From Pseudobdellovibrionaceae bacterium (GTDB taxonomy: Bacteria > Bdellovibrionota > FAC87 > UBA2466 > JACKAF01): a DNA stretch of 64,000 bases. The stretch covers positions 1 through 64,000 of the forward strand of contig JACKAF010000002.1 of NCBI GenBank assembly GCA_020635235.1. The letters run 5' to 3'. Both the position numbers and the translations under genes were made by a program. Shown piece by piece: positions 27,701 to 35,509 of this stretch. Numbering within the stretch: position 1 is the first letter of the stretch; the number at the start of each line of letters is the position of its first letter. The notes under the pieces were generated by a model that did no database searches, was not told where the DNA came from, and saw only the letters and a list, made by a program, of their open reading frames with translations.

Positions 27701-28853
27701 CGCCGGTTGATCTTTCAGCCGAGGCTTCCAGACGGATGGGCTTTAAACCGGCCCGCTCTCCAAACGACACGGCGACCTGACGGGCCACTGCCTTGCTGGT
27801 TGCCAGGCTGCGGATTTGGCGATTGCTAGCTTTGCAGAGCAATAGCTCAAAGAGGATTTCTCGGCGCAAATCGTGTGCCGTAAAATCCTCCTTGTCGTAG
27901 TTTAGTAGCCCCGCTTCTTCTACGGCTTTTTTTCCGTAGATCTCATGCAGGTAAACTTCGACTTGAGAATTTACATTTCTCCAGAACTTGGGACTGGTCG
28001 CCAGAAAGGGCGGGGCCAACGCGCCGACGCTGCTGAGCGCCCTGAATGTTCTGTTGCCCTGCGGGAGATTTTCCGTAGCGGGGGCTTGGTGGCTTGTGCG
28101 CACAGGGTTACGAGTTATCATAGGGTAAAGAAACTCTTTTACTACTCGGTCAGCAAGCACCTTGCCGGCACCGACTGCATTGGCCCAGCCTTGAAACGTC
28201 GATGCCAGTTCCATACTGAGCTCGTCCATAAGGAGATCCAATTCCTCATTTTCAGGAAGATATTTCTTGAGGTCCGTGGCGTCGAGTCCCCGATCTCGAG
28301 CGGCGTTGGGAAACATTTTATTTTTGGCGTGCTCCACAATTCTTAGGAAGTCTCTATAGCTCAACTCCTTGAAGGTTTTTTGGAAGAGCGCTTCGATCCC
28401 ACTCTTCGTAGTACCGGAAGTGCTCTTTAGGCCGAGCGGCCGAGGTTCTTGAGGTTTCCCGGCGAGGTGGGCCATCCATAGTTCTCGGATGACGTTTCGA
28501 GCGTTTTGGCGAAATGCGTCCGCTGAAACAGTGCCAAGAAGGAGCTGGTTCTCGGCGTCCGGTTCGTTCGCCAACAGGCTTTCTATGGTGCGCTCGTAGA
28601 GTTCATTGACGGCATAGTTCAACAAAAAGGGATCGTTCGAGGCCGCAAAATCCGAAGCGATAGCATTTCTTTCCTGGACTATCGCGTCTCTAAGCGCGAT
28701 GCCACCGACAGTGTGTGCTGCGATCAGCAACCCACACCGGCTTGCAATGGAGCCGACGTCCCTGTTCGCCGCATAGCCATTCCACCCTAAGAGACTTAGG
28801 CAAAATCCCACAAGTATCAGCGAGCTTTTTAATAGAGCGTTGCCTGGACCCAC
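24750..28853 (-). CDS. Giant exported repeat protein with Lys/Pro/acidic linker, function unknown
   Basis: The 1367-residue protein has a signal peptide (LKSSLILVGFCLSLLGWNGYAA). A module recurs at least three times: an FWK/FWD start, a charged helix, an A-I-xR-xIR helix, then LPxNW-like text and a KLDR/KMDH motif. Examples are LPDNWEMQISSRKLDR near 573, ARISSNKLDRSDV near 873 and LPANWAEKLAAKKMDH near 1269. Residues about 1061-1171 form a low-complexity linker of PKP repeats then DDD/EEE. There is no recognised catalytic domain and there are few cysteines. It is convergent with the 1025-residue protein gene. Alternative downstream starts would shorten the signal only slightly. Confidence 0.7.
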   Translation of the reverse strand: MGPGNALLKSSLILVGFCLSLLGWNGYAANRDVGSIASRCGLLIAAHTVGGIALRDAIVQERNAIASDFAASNDPFLLNYAVNELYERTIESLLANEPDAENQLLLGTVSADAFRQNARNVIRELWMAHLAGKPQEPRPLGLKSTSGTTKSGIEALFQKTFKELSYRDFLRIVEHAKNKMFPNAARDRGLDATDLKKYLPENEELDLLMDELSMELASTFQGWANAVGAGKVLADRVVKEFLYPMITRNPVRTSHQAPATENLPQGNRTFRALSSVGALAPPFLATSPKFWRNVNSQVEVYLHEIYGKKAVEEAGLLNYDKEDFTAHDLRREILFELLLCKASNRQIRSLATSKAVARQVAVSFGERAGLKPIRLEASAERSTGDPWTDGLFFPIHFDPPTMTRLRADIENELKVVTGDKAIPQNTWERIDLELALYTARTPKFDPTTELSPVLKLVVDRMKKRLQTRLADPTQTEALAKEGEDPIRYWRAVATRIPYALAALCPRYGVTLDDFWKHHSESDVLEAIGNGVSTFRQEGLVLSPRRYEIRAIVDRSLRPLVLAIARGNNLTLPDNWEMQISSRKLDRQAVSDRVGEELRKRALDLWQKVEPEDTELRGNFEKLFVKLYPTLLFVSELPKDVQGSNSKVYRLTGFPKFMSYVEILRHSEGLFSAQTFSDENVNLVKDVRSRLRSLSQTYFTRARSIPPWKVFAILASQTDAERSEPLATRTEKALLACLREEASALGQWSNASPYQKEGKETAKIPTGLFIRDDNSGFTNEQWRNIVLRLHGLVTQELEKFSLAAEEFWDGPTPRFSAQDIHKAIEKRRRWWYARGLGRNATLYAETEIARRGIRDLCILRFHELKKPMPSDRDARISSNKLDRSDVLAMIPKDVYGIIGRAWLNNISGHSREPIEQRAVLFKEIFIHNMSADFIIQNIDYVKTQADVYGRKLRYYDGFMELYRWYTQDDRKLMLALPQGEYPYNRHVWRLVLEGLRARIEAAREAGDLGIWKRFNETFPRETLAEVLTEEIYSFGLRGASNESHRRHSIAIVEIVAKRVLAELTTETKPKIEPKTDEETVPKSEPDIETQAQPKPKAQKPPKPKADTKPKPAPKPKTKPKDDDADDDDEVTEEEPNPDAPTEEPTTPEPELVHPADQPTPDLPKDLELSDEDRRRLQEARLEKELYESYMEVARTQLPMYAIPPNKFWKQLGGRFTRDEVEDQIELEANEWIAKKYGEIHEFEEVDAIQRRAIRRLARQYVLSEGMELPANWAEKLAAKKMDHHAIVAHFSDEKISAILKTWESQTDADKGSIRIFREAFVENKAFQQLLLPYDPSDEDYDRWEAHQKLEEAAFAEFMKQWANKKASP

Positions 28854-29016
28854 GACTGCCTCAGTTCACTTGGTTAGCCTTAAGATGCGGGAAGCATTAT
28901 TCAAATCCGCAGAAATGTGCAATGAAGAGCGGCCGGTCAGTTACATCTCTGTTACGCTCAATCCGCAGTGGGGGTGCGGCACCCACCTTAAGCACTTGGA
29001 ATCACAGGGAACGGCG

Positions 29017-29040
29017 AATTGTGAAGAAATCTTCACAATT
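29017..29040. promoter_or_regulatory. Perfect 24-bp inverted repeat upstream of the MotA-like gene
   Basis: AATTGTGAAG (29017-29026) and CTTCACAATT (29031-29040) are perfect inverted arms around AAAT. The right arm overlaps a possible -35 (TTGAGG, 29039-29044), which stands 17 bp from CATTAT (29062-29067), upstream of the ATG at 29089. The symmetry and position suggest a repressor or activator operator. With no U-run it is a poor terminator. Confidence 0.45.
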
Positions 29041-29088
29041 GAGGTCACTAAAGAGGACTAACATTATAGTCAAATACTGGAGGAACGT

Positions 29089-29562
29089 ATGAATCACGTA
29101 GTGTATTGGGTGGTCCTGGGCGGATCACTCGCGACGGGGACCTACCTAGAAGGGGGAAAACTGCAGACCCTCTTTAGCCTAAACACAGCTGTCATGATAG
29201 CGATTCCAACGCTGTTCTATTGCATCTACACCTACGGCTTTGACGGTATTGGCGGTTTTATTAGCCGTTGTATTACTGGCAAAGTGGATCGCAATGACAC
29301 GCGCCAGATGCGCTCCATTAGCCGGCTTTCCACAACGCTCGGCTTTGTGGCAGCGCTCAGCGGCTGCATTCATATTGCCGCTAACGGCGTGACAAACTGG
29401 CAGGCCGGCTTGGCGGTCGTATTGACCGCTGTGCTCTACGGCTTGTTGCCGCAGCTCTTTTTCTTTCCGTTTTTGCACGGGAAGACGAAGGCCAATTCGC
29501 GTAGCTCCAATAACAGTCAGTCCGATAACAATCGGAACAATGTGCTACGCATTGCCGGATAA
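29089..29562 (+). CDS. Small polytopic membrane protein, weakly MotA-like N-terminus
   Basis: The 157-residue protein has a strong GGAGG seven bases before the ATG. It has about four hydrophobic helices and an Asn/Ser-rich tail. The first 60 residues (LGGSLATGTYLEGGKLQTLF, then a membrane segment) recall the N-terminus of MotA-type proton-channel proteins, but the protein is too short and lacks the MotA cytoplasmic loop and TM3-TM4 proton-channel segment. The function is unassigned. It is a monocistronic unit with an upstream palindrome and a strong terminator behind. Confidence 0.65.
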   Translation: MNHVVYWVVLGGSLATGTYLEGGKLQTLFSLNTAVMIAIPTLFYCIYTYGFDGIGGFISRCITGKVDRNDTRQMRSISRLSTTLGFVAALSGCIHIAANGVTNWQAGLAVVLTAVLYGLLPQLFFFPFLHGKTKANSRSSNNSQSDNNRNNVLRIAG

Positions 29563-29581
29563 CTTCTAAGCTTTTCATCGG

Positions 29582-29613
29582 AGGCGGGCCCTTCGGGGTC
29601 CGCCTTTTTTTTT
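29582..29613 (+). terminator. Strong intrinsic terminator
   Basis: AGGCGGGCC (29582-29590) pairs with GGTCCGCCT (29597-29605) with one G-U pair. Nine T residues follow at 29605-29613. It ends transcription of the small membrane protein gene. Confidence 0.9.
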
Positions 29614-29736
29614 GTCTACCGTGAACCGCTCCGATTGGAAGTTCAGAGGCTTCCAGCTATTGGCGGGGCTGACTTACTAGGGTTTTTGCCATTTTCGGCC
29701 TGCCGGGCTAGACGATAAGGAGAACGGAGTGTTGCT

Positions 29737-30615
29737 ATGATCCCGTCTCCTGCGGAGCTGAGTTACTTTCTGGAAGTTGCCCATACCCTAAATATCTCGC
29801 GTGCGGCCGAGCGCTTGGGAATTAGCCAACCCACCCTGAGTATAGCCATCCAGCGACTCGAGTCCAATTTGGGGCTCGCCCTGCTGGTGCGAACGAAATC
29901 TGGAGTGAAACTCACCCACGCGGGTCGAAAGCTTTCCCACCAAGTTCAGGGCCTGATGCGTGAATGGGAACGCATCCAAAACGAGGCACTGAAAGATGAG
30001 GATGAACTCCGTGGCCGCTATACGATTGGGTGTCACCCGTCGGTTGCCTTGTACGCGCTCCCGCTTTTCCTTCCTAAACTGATGCGGGAGAATCCGGAAC
30101 TTCAGATTCGCCTAACACACGACCTCTCAAGAAAGATCACTGAGGATGTGATCAGCTTCAAAATAGATTTCGGACTTGTGGTGAACCCCTGGGAGCACCC
30201 CGACTTGGTGATTAAGCCCTTGGTAAGAGACGAAGTGAAGGTTTGGACCGGCCCGCAGGGCAATTCCCTCAATGACCCAAGTTCGGGCCACGCTGTCCTG
30301 ATGTGCGATCCGGATTTGGCACAAACACAGTCGCTACTCCAACAACTTCAGAAAAAAGGGCGACGTTTTCAACGTATCTTGCATTCGCCCAATCTAGAGG
30401 TGATCGCAGTACTTGTAGCCGAAGGGCAAGGTGTTGGGATTCTGCCAGGTAGAGTAGCGGGCCGTATCCCGTCGATGAAACTTAAGCCTCTTCCGGATAG
30501 CCCGAAGTTTATCGACAAACACTGTCTCATATTCCGTGCAGACGCCCAAAAATCCCGGGCAAGTCGAAGCATTGCGCGCTTTATTGAAGCGGAGTTCAAG
30601 TCCGTAAGGCCGTAG
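29737..30615 (+). CDS. LysR-type transcriptional regulator
   Basis: The 292-residue protein has the LysR N-terminal winged helix-turn-helix: ELSYFLEVAHTLNISRAAERL then GISQPTLSIAIQRLE at residues 5-45. A periplasmic-binding-like effector domain follows (RYTIGCHPSVALYALPLFLP, GVGILPGRVAG). Length and order are canonical. Its targets are not evident: LysR regulators often control a divergent neighbour, but the gene upstream here runs in the same direction and ends in a terminator, and the dioxygenase is convergent. The effector is unknown. Confidence 0.92.
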   Translation: MIPSPAELSYFLEVAHTLNISRAAERLGISQPTLSIAIQRLESNLGLALLVRTKSGVKLTHAGRKLSHQVQGLMREWERIQNEALKDEDELRGRYTIGCHPSVALYALPLFLPKLMRENPELQIRLTHDLSRKITEDVISFKIDFGLVVNPWEHPDLVIKPLVRDEVKVWTGPQGNSLNDPSSGHAVLMCDPDLAQTQSLLQQLQKKGRRFQRILHSPNLEVIAVLVAEGQGVGILPGRVAGRIPSMKLKPLPDSPKFIDKHCLIFRADAQKSRASRSIARFIEAEFKSVRP

Positions 30616-30648
30616 GCCCCAACCTTGGGGGTTGGGACCTACTGTTTT
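30613..30648 (+). terminator. Intrinsic terminator after the LysR gene
   Basis: TAGGCCCCAACC (30613-30624) pairs with GGTTGGGACCTA (30630-30641) with one wobble. A short T-run follows (TTTT near 30644-30648). The stem begins inside the stop codon of the regulator gene. Confidence 0.75.
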
Positions 30649-30683
30649 CTAGGACGATCGGACGGATTAGGACTCAATAAAAC

Positions 30684-31355
30684 TCAGCGGCTAGCGCGCA
30701 TTTCGATGGGGAAAAAGCCGACCTTGGCATCCGCTTCCAAATTGGCCGAAGCTGGAGCCGGTTTGAAATTGATGATTACCTTCTTTCGGTCGGCCGGCGA
30801 AAGGGCGTTCAGGATCAAATCTTTTTCCAGTAGATTGCTCTCCTGATTGCTTTCGGGGCTGAAGTACATTTGCGTCGTCAGATCCTCGTAACCCGGACGC
30901 AGTATCCGAAAGTGAATATGCGACGGGCGTGTCCAGTTCGTATCTGCCGGGTACTCTCCGGGCTTGATGGTTTTGAAGGCGAACTTCCCTTCGCGATCGG
31001 TTACGTCTCGGCCCCAATATTGAAAATTCGGATCGACAGGCTTGGGGTTAGGGTCCCCCGGGTGGTTGTATTTCCCGTTGGCGGCGGCCTGCCAAAGTTC
31101 GACGACTGCGTTGGAAAGCGCACGGCCTTGTTCATCGGTGACCTTGCCGTAAAGGTATATGATCTGGCCCACCGCAAGAGGGCTTTGCGGGCTCTTGCGG
31201 GTGAGATCGTTGTCCTGGTTTACCGGGTGAAAGGGGCCTTCCGTCTGAGACGGGGTAGCTCCGAACACTTTGGAAAATGGAACACTCAGTATCCCTAAAG
31301 CAGACGTCGTTTTGACAGTTCCCATGATTAAATCTCTTCGAGTAATGGATTTCAT
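30684..31355 (-). CDS. Intradiol ring-cleavage dioxygenase family protein, exported
   Basis: The start at ATG 31355 (MKSITRRDLIMG) is preferred over the Met four codons earlier because GGGAG lies six bases upstream; this gives 223 residues. The N-terminal TRRDLIMG plus hydrophobic stretch looks like a Tat signal. The core has the Fe(III) ligand positions of protocatechuate/catechol dioxygenases: Tyr in GKYNHPGD, Tyr in FQYWGRDV, and two His in RPSHIHFRI. SQTEGPFH at the start of the mature domain is typical. It opens aromatic diols between the hydroxyls; the substrate is not determinable here. No other aromatic-degradation gene is nearby. Confidence 0.85.
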   Translation of the reverse strand: MKSITRRDLIMGTVKTTSALGILSVPFSKVFGATPSQTEGPFHPVNQDNDLTRKSPQSPLAVGQIIYLYGKVTDEQGRALSNAVVELWQAAANGKYNHPGDPNPKPVDPNFQYWGRDVTDREGKFAFKTIKPGEYPADTNWTRPSHIHFRILRPGYEDLTTQMYFSPESNQESNLLEKDLILNALSPADRKKVIINFKPAPASANLEADAKVGFFPIEMRASR

Positions 31356-31423
31356 CTTTGCTCCCATGTAGATCGCCGTGGCGATGGAAAAAGAGTAGAC
31401 CGCTCCTACCGATTACAAAAATT

Positions 31424-31436
31424 GATAATGAGAATT
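31424..31436. promoter_or_regulatory. Possible Fur-like hexamer pair upstream of the dioxygenase gene
   Basis: GATAAT followed directly by GAGAAT (31424-31435) matches two tandem hexamers of the Fur consensus at 11 of 12 positions. The third, inverted hexamer is poor. It lies about 70 bp upstream of the start of a ferric-iron enzyme. This is suggestive only. Confidence 0.25.
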
Positions 31437-31453
31437 CGTGCGATAGCTTCGAT

Positions 31454-32602
31454 TTATGACGTGGGATTGTTGGGCTTCAGAATGACCCCGGCGTCCGCGA
31501 GGGCGGAGATTTCCTTGTTGGTGGCGCCGAGGGAATGGAGAAGGGTGAAGGTGTCTTGGCCGAGCGCGGGCGCTTTAGTGAGGGAAAGGTTAGGTAAAAA
31601 GCCACACCAGCTAAGAGGATCCGCGCTTAGCTGGGGCTTCGTTTGCGAGTAATTCAGCTGTTCTTCCCAGGTCGTTACCTTTCTTAGGCAGGCTTCCTTT
31701 TTCGTCGCGAGAGCGTCCCAGTAGGAAGAAGGCGCGTCCTCAAAGAGTTGAACCAAATCCGGGACGAGTTTGGGGTCGTCTTTGCGTGGGATCCACTCTT
31801 CGTGATCCACCATCTCGCAAAAGGCCTTCCAATGCTTGTCCTGTACCGCGTTCAATGAAACCCACCGGTTGTCACGGCAGCGGTAAAAACGGGAATGCGG
31901 GCGGCTGCCATCCAGATGTTCCTGCAGAGTGTGGTACTCACCGCCGTTGCCTCCGGATTTAAACTCGTCAAAAGCCCGCGGCAGGTAGAGCATTCTAAAG
32001 TTCTCGTCCATGTTGGATACGACATGCATTCCCCGGCGGGCGGGGTTGGCGAGGTGCACGAGCAGTTTGATAGCAGGGACCATCACGCCACCCACCAGGT
32101 CCCCAAACTGGGTGCTGTAGTTAGGGTTCCCGGACTCAATAAACCATTCGCCGCAGCCCGAGGCGGCAATAAAGTTGATGTCGTGCCCCGCGTGGCCGGC
32201 TTCCTTTCCGGCAAAGCCGCGCAGTGAAAAATAGAGGAGGTCCGGATTGATCTCTGATAGGTCGGCGTAGCCTAGCCCGAGCTGATCCATGATCCCTTCG
32301 CGGTAGCTCTCGACGAAAAGATCTGCTTCTTCAACTAGTTGTTTCAGAACCGCCTTGCCCTCCTCCTTCTGGAGATCCAGTGCAAGTGACCGTTTTCCGT
32401 GGTTGAGGAGTTCGTGGAGGTTGGAGTCGTCGAAATCTCGGATGGGATCTCCCCCGGGCAGTTTTTCTACCTTGATTACGTCGGCTCCGTGCTGTGCCAG
32501 AATGCGTGTTAGCAGCGGGCCCGGGAGCATGACCGAGGTGTCGATGACCCGGATATGCTGAAGCGGGCGGTGCTGTTCATCATTCCACAAAGCCATGTTC
32601 AT
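31454..32602 (-). CDS. CaiB/BaiF (family III) CoA-transferase or acyl-CoA racemase
   Basis: The 382-residue protein opens with the family III pattern IRVIDTSVMLPGPLLTRILAQHGADVIKVE, followed by GKRSLALDL and ADLFVESYREGIMDQLGLGY, which includes the CoA-binding region. Later come GHDINFIAASG, which contains the Asp of the family, and GMHVVSNMDENF. Such enzymes move CoA between carboxylates or racemise 2-methylacyl-CoA (Amacr). The Amacr-like reading is suggested by VSNMDENF, but the substrate is not proven. The start at ATG 32602 has GAGGGA at good spacing. Confidence 0.85.
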   Translation of the reverse strand: MNMALWNDEQHRPLQHIRVIDTSVMLPGPLLTRILAQHGADVIKVEKLPGGDPIRDFDDSNLHELLNHGKRSLALDLQKEEGKAVLKQLVEEADLFVESYREGIMDQLGLGYADLSEINPDLLYFSLRGFAGKEAGHAGHDINFIAASGCGEWFIESGNPNYSTQFGDLVGGVMVPAIKLLVHLANPARRGMHVVSNMDENFRMLYLPRAFDEFKSGGNGGEYHTLQEHLDGSRPHSRFYRCRDNRWVSLNAVQDKHWKAFCEMVDHEEWIPRKDDPKLVPDLVQLFEDAPSSYWDALATKKEACLRKVTTWEEQLNYSQTKPQLSADPLSWCGFLPNLSLTKAPALGQDTFTLLHSLGATNKEISALADAGVILKPNNPTS

Positions 32603-32664
32603 GACGGGTCCCTCACGTAACGCTAGATCTTTTTATGTAGGGGGGCTTTTTTTGGCCTCAGGTG

Positions 32665-32691
32665 TTGAGTTTGGCCCAAACCTCCTATAAA
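32665..32691 (+). promoter_or_regulatory. Candidate promoter with embedded palindrome for the lipoprotein-pfk unit
   Basis: TTGAGT (32665-32670) and TATAAA (32686-32691) are separated by 15 bp, which is short. The perfect palindrome GTTTGGCCCAAAC (32669-32681) lies across the -35 and spacer, where a repressor would block polymerase. The lipoprotein ATG is 14 bases beyond the -10. Confidence 0.4.
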
Positions 32692-32704
32692 TACAAATGA
32701 AATC

Positions 32705-33040
32705 ATGAGACTTTTCATGCACAGATTGTGCTTTGGGGTGGGACTATTGGTGCTCGGGGCTTGCGCTTCGACCACGATAACAGAGTCCCCGAAAACGGCC
32801 TTCGTTGCCGAAACCGGTACGCCTAAAACGCCCGAGATTATTTGGACCAGCCGTGGGATGACGCGTCCTTTTGATTACCTTGGACTTGTCGAGTCGAGGA
32901 GTTGGACATACAAAGGAGCTCTGGAACGTCTGGTCGAAGGCGGGCAGCAACTACGGGCGGATGCCATCGTCGATATCCACTACGAGCCAGTGGGCTTTCT
33001 GGATACCATGCAAGCGTTCGCCATTAAATTTAAGGAATGA
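32705..33040 (+). CDS. Small lipoprotein, function unknown
   Basis: The 111-residue protein has a signal peptide (LCFGVGLLVLGACAST) with lipobox LGAC, so it should be lipidated at Cys after cleavage. The mature region is about 90 residues. The stretch LERLVEGGQQLRADAIVDIHYEP is faintly reminiscent of YbjQ/UPF0145-type heavy-metal-binding proteins, but that is not a firm assignment. The gene ends 12 bp before phosphofructokinase and probably shares its transcript. Confidence 0.65.
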   Translation: MRLFMHRLCFGVGLLVLGACASTTITESPKTAFVAETGTPKTPEIIWTSRGMTRPFDYLGLVESRSWTYKGALERLVEGGQQLRADAIVDIHYEPVGFLDTMQAFAIKFKE

Positions 33041-33052
33041 AGTCTACACAAA

Positions 33053-34138
33053 ATGATTAAAAAAATAGCGATTCTGACGGGTGGGGGAGATTGTCCGGGG
33101 CTCAATGCAACCATCCGTTCGGTAGTTCAAAGCTGTACGGTGGATCACAACATCCAGGTCGTAGGGGTTCCCTATGGTTTTAAAGGACTCTTGGAAAACA
33201 AGTTTGTCCCGCTAACACTTGCAAATACAACCGGCATTCTCTCCAAAGGCGGAACCATCCTCGGTTCTTCCAACGTAGATACTCCTTTTCGAGTTCCGGT
33301 AAAACGAAACGGCCAGAAGGAATATGAGGATCGATCGGACGAAGTGGTAGAGAACCTGCGCGAGGCCCGGGTGGAAGCGCTAATAGTCGTTGGGGGTGAT
33401 GGCACCCAAGCGATTGCCCACATGATGGCCGAAAAAGGCGTGAACGTCGTCGGCATCCCCAAAACGATCGATAACGATTTAAACGGCACGGAGTTTACGA
33501 TTGGTTTTTTTACAGCAGTCGGAACCGCCGTGGACGCGCTCGATAAGCTCCATACCACTGCAGAGTCCCACCAGCGGATTATGGTGGTCGAGGTCATGGG
33601 GCGTAATGCGGGTTGGATCGCCCTTTTCGCCGGACTCGGCGGTGACGCCGACGCCATTTTGATCCCTGAGATTCCTTTCGATTTGGCTCAAGTCGCCAAG
33701 GGATTGAACGATGCCTACCACGCGGAGAAGCGCTATTCCATCGTGGTGGTCGCAGAGGGCGCCAAGCCGGTGGGCGGGGAGCAAACGGTCAGCCGTATTA
33801 TTGAGGATTCCCCGGAACCTGTAAGGTTAGGTGGCGTCGCTCACCAAGTCGCCATGGACTTGGAGAAGCTTACCGGCCGCACATCGCGCGCGATTGTCCT
33901 CGGCCACTTGCTTCGAGGCGGCTCTCCGGACGCCTTTGATAGGATTCTAGCCGGCCGCTTTGGTGCAGCTGCGGTGGACGCGGTAGTTAAGGGGAAATTT
34001 GATACGATGGTTTCTTATCAAAACGATACCGTCAGTCTCGTTCCCTTGGAGACTGGCGCGGGCAAAAACCGCTACGTCAGCACAGACTCCCCTTTCCTAA
34101 GGGCGGCTAAAGAGCGCGGCATTATTTTTGGCGGATAG
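33053..34138 (+). CDS. pfkA: 6-phosphofructokinase (PfkA family)
   Basis: The 361-residue protein has all PFK signatures: AILTGGGDCPGLNATIRSV at the N-terminus, GGTILGSS, GGDGTQAIAHM near residue 113, GIPKTIDNDLNGT near 134, VEVMGRNAGWIALFAGL and the fructose-6-phosphate region LGHLLRGGSPDAFDR. It phosphorylates fructose-6-phosphate in glycolysis. The phosphoryl-donor residues are mixed: Gly after GGD (ATP-type) but Lys in PKTIDND (usual in PPi-type and some group III enzymes; E. coli PfkA has Gly). The donor is therefore not certain from sequence. Confidence 0.93.
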   Translation: MIKKIAILTGGGDCPGLNATIRSVVQSCTVDHNIQVVGVPYGFKGLLENKFVPLTLANTTGILSKGGTILGSSNVDTPFRVPVKRNGQKEYEDRSDEVVENLREARVEALIVVGGDGTQAIAHMMAEKGVNVVGIPKTIDNDLNGTEFTIGFFTAVGTAVDALDKLHTTAESHQRIMVVEVMGRNAGWIALFAGLGGDADAILIPEIPFDLAQVAKGLNDAYHAEKRYSIVVVAEGAKPVGGEQTVSRIIEDSPEPVRLGGVAHQVAMDLEKLTGRTSRAIVLGHLLRGGSPDAFDRILAGRFGAAAVDAVVKGKFDTMVSYQNDTVSLVPLETGAGKNRYVSTDSPFLRAAKERGIIFGG

Positions 34139-34160
34139 AGCTCAAGCTTTCGCTTGAGCT
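34139..34160. terminator. Perfect hairpin between convergent pfkA and the KamA-like gene
   Basis: AGCTCAAGC (34139-34147) and GCTTGAGCT (34152-34160) form a nine-pair perfect stem with loop TTTC. It lies directly after the pfkA stop and includes the stop of the convergent gene. It lacks a clear U-run, so its role is inferred from position. Confidence 0.45.
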
Positions 34161-35509
34161 TCCCAGTAGGCCTGGCCTTCGGGCGGTAAGCGATCGATGG
34201 GATCGTAATACTCATATAAGTTATCGAGCACTTCGGGAGTCTCCCACTCGATCGATGTTAGGTAGTTCTTCTTCCAATAAGAAATACCCTTCACCTTGTC
34301 ATAGCTTTCCACCTGGTGCACCCAACGCTTCCCTACGAAGGGAACGTCGCAAAGCAATCGAGGTGTCGAATAGCCTGGCAGATAGCCCATGATTTGGAAC
34401 TGCAATTCTTGAGCCCGCGCAAGAGAAACCCGCCAGTGTTCCGAGTTCGGGATCATGTCACACATATAAAAGTAGTAAGGAACAATCGCCGCGTGATCCA
34501 CCAAGCGGAAGCACAGATCGAGCAGTGCTTTCTGGGAATCGTTCACGCCACAGAGGAGCACCCCTTGGTTTCTAATGGCGCGAATGCCCATCGAAAGAAA
34601 CTTACGCGAGACCTGGCAGACATTCTTTGTGACCGAGTTTACGTGATTGATGTGAGTATGAACCGCAAGGGCTACTCCACGGTCGTTGGCAGTCTTGGCG
34701 AGTTTGTCGAAAACCGTGAGGACTTCATCCTGAAGGAAGTGCTGCGGCAAACCCATCAGGCCTTTGGTGGCCAACCTAATGTCCCGAATGTGTTCAATCT
34801 CCATTAGCGACGACACAAATTTTTCGAGACTTTGTATGGGAAGATTCGCCATGTCTCCGCCGGATACGACCACATCGCGAACGGAATTGTTTTCTTTCAG
34901 ATAGTCCAAAATCTGTTGGTGTCGGTCCTTTTGCGGCGTATTGAACTTGCGTTTGGGAACCTGTGGAACGCTTTGGCCTACTAAATCCATGCGTGTGCAG
35001 TGTCCGCAATATTGGGGGCATGTCGAGAGCAATTCGGCGAGCACCTTTGTGGGGTAGCGGTGAGTTAAACCTTCGACTACCCACATTTCGGCTTCGTGCA
35101 AACTGTCTCGTGTGGCCTTGGGGTGGGTATGCCACTTGGTGAGGCGATCCGAAAACATCGGAATCATATAGTGGCGAATCGGATCTTTCTTCAGATCTTT
35201 TTCATTCATCGTGTTGATCATCTGGGGTGGCACCATCATGGACATGGTGGCACGCTCTTGGTGATCTTTCTTTATGTCCTCTGCCATAGCATCGCTGAGG
35301 AAGTCCCCAAAAACTTCTTTCAGCTGCTTTACGTTTTGCACCATGTGCTTGCGTTGCCAGAGGGCGGAATTCCACTCCTCCTCAGTCACGTTCTTGTACC
35401 CGGGAAGACGGCGCCAATCGGGGTCCTCGAAATCCGCCTGAAACTGATAAGGGTAGGGCTGTTTGGAGGCCGATGCTGATAACTTATTCTTGCTCGCTTG
35501 ATTGGACAT
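34142..35509 (-). CDS. KamA-family radical SAM aminomutase (lysine 2,3-aminomutase-like)
   Basis: The 455-residue protein has the radical SAM cluster motif CPQYCGHC (Cys164, Cys168, Cys171), followed by TRMDLVGQS. The downstream pattern is DVVVSGGDMANLP, IRDIRLATKGLMGLPQHFL and AIRNQGVLLCGVNDS. The PLP-lysine region is LLCDVPFVGKRWVHQ. KamA enzymes shift the alpha-amino group of lysine to the beta position using SAM and PLP. The substrate could also be glutamate or another amino acid. The gene is divergent from an EpmB-like gene of the same superfamily 120 bp away. Confidence 0.85.
   Translation of the reverse strand: MSNQASKNKLSASASKQPYPYQFQADFEDPDWRRLPGYKNVTEEEWNSALWQRKHMVQNVKQLKEVFGDFLSDAMAEDIKKDHQERATMSMMVPPQMINTMNEKDLKKDPIRHYMIPMFSDRLTKWHTHPKATRDSLHEAEMWVVEGLTHRYPTKVLAELLSTCPQYCGHCTRMDLVGQSVPQVPKRKFNTPQKDRHQQILDYLKENNSVRDVVVSGGDMANLPIQSLEKFVSSLMEIEHIRDIRLATKGLMGLPQHFLQDEVLTVFDKLAKTANDRGVALAVHTHINHVNSVTKNVCQVSRKFLSMGIRAIRNQGVLLCGVNDSQKALLDLCFRLVDHAAIVPYYFYMCDMIPNSEHWRVSLARAQELQFQIMGYLPGYSTPRLLCDVPFVGKRWVHQVESYDKVKGISYWKKNYLTSIEWETPEVLDNLYEYYDPIDRLPPEGQAYWEAQAKA

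Noticed and set aside
28840..29061. A 73-codon plus-strand frame before the MotA-like gene
   Set aside because: Its start overlaps the 5' end of the giant protein gene on the other strand, it lacks a ribosome site and its composition looks random.
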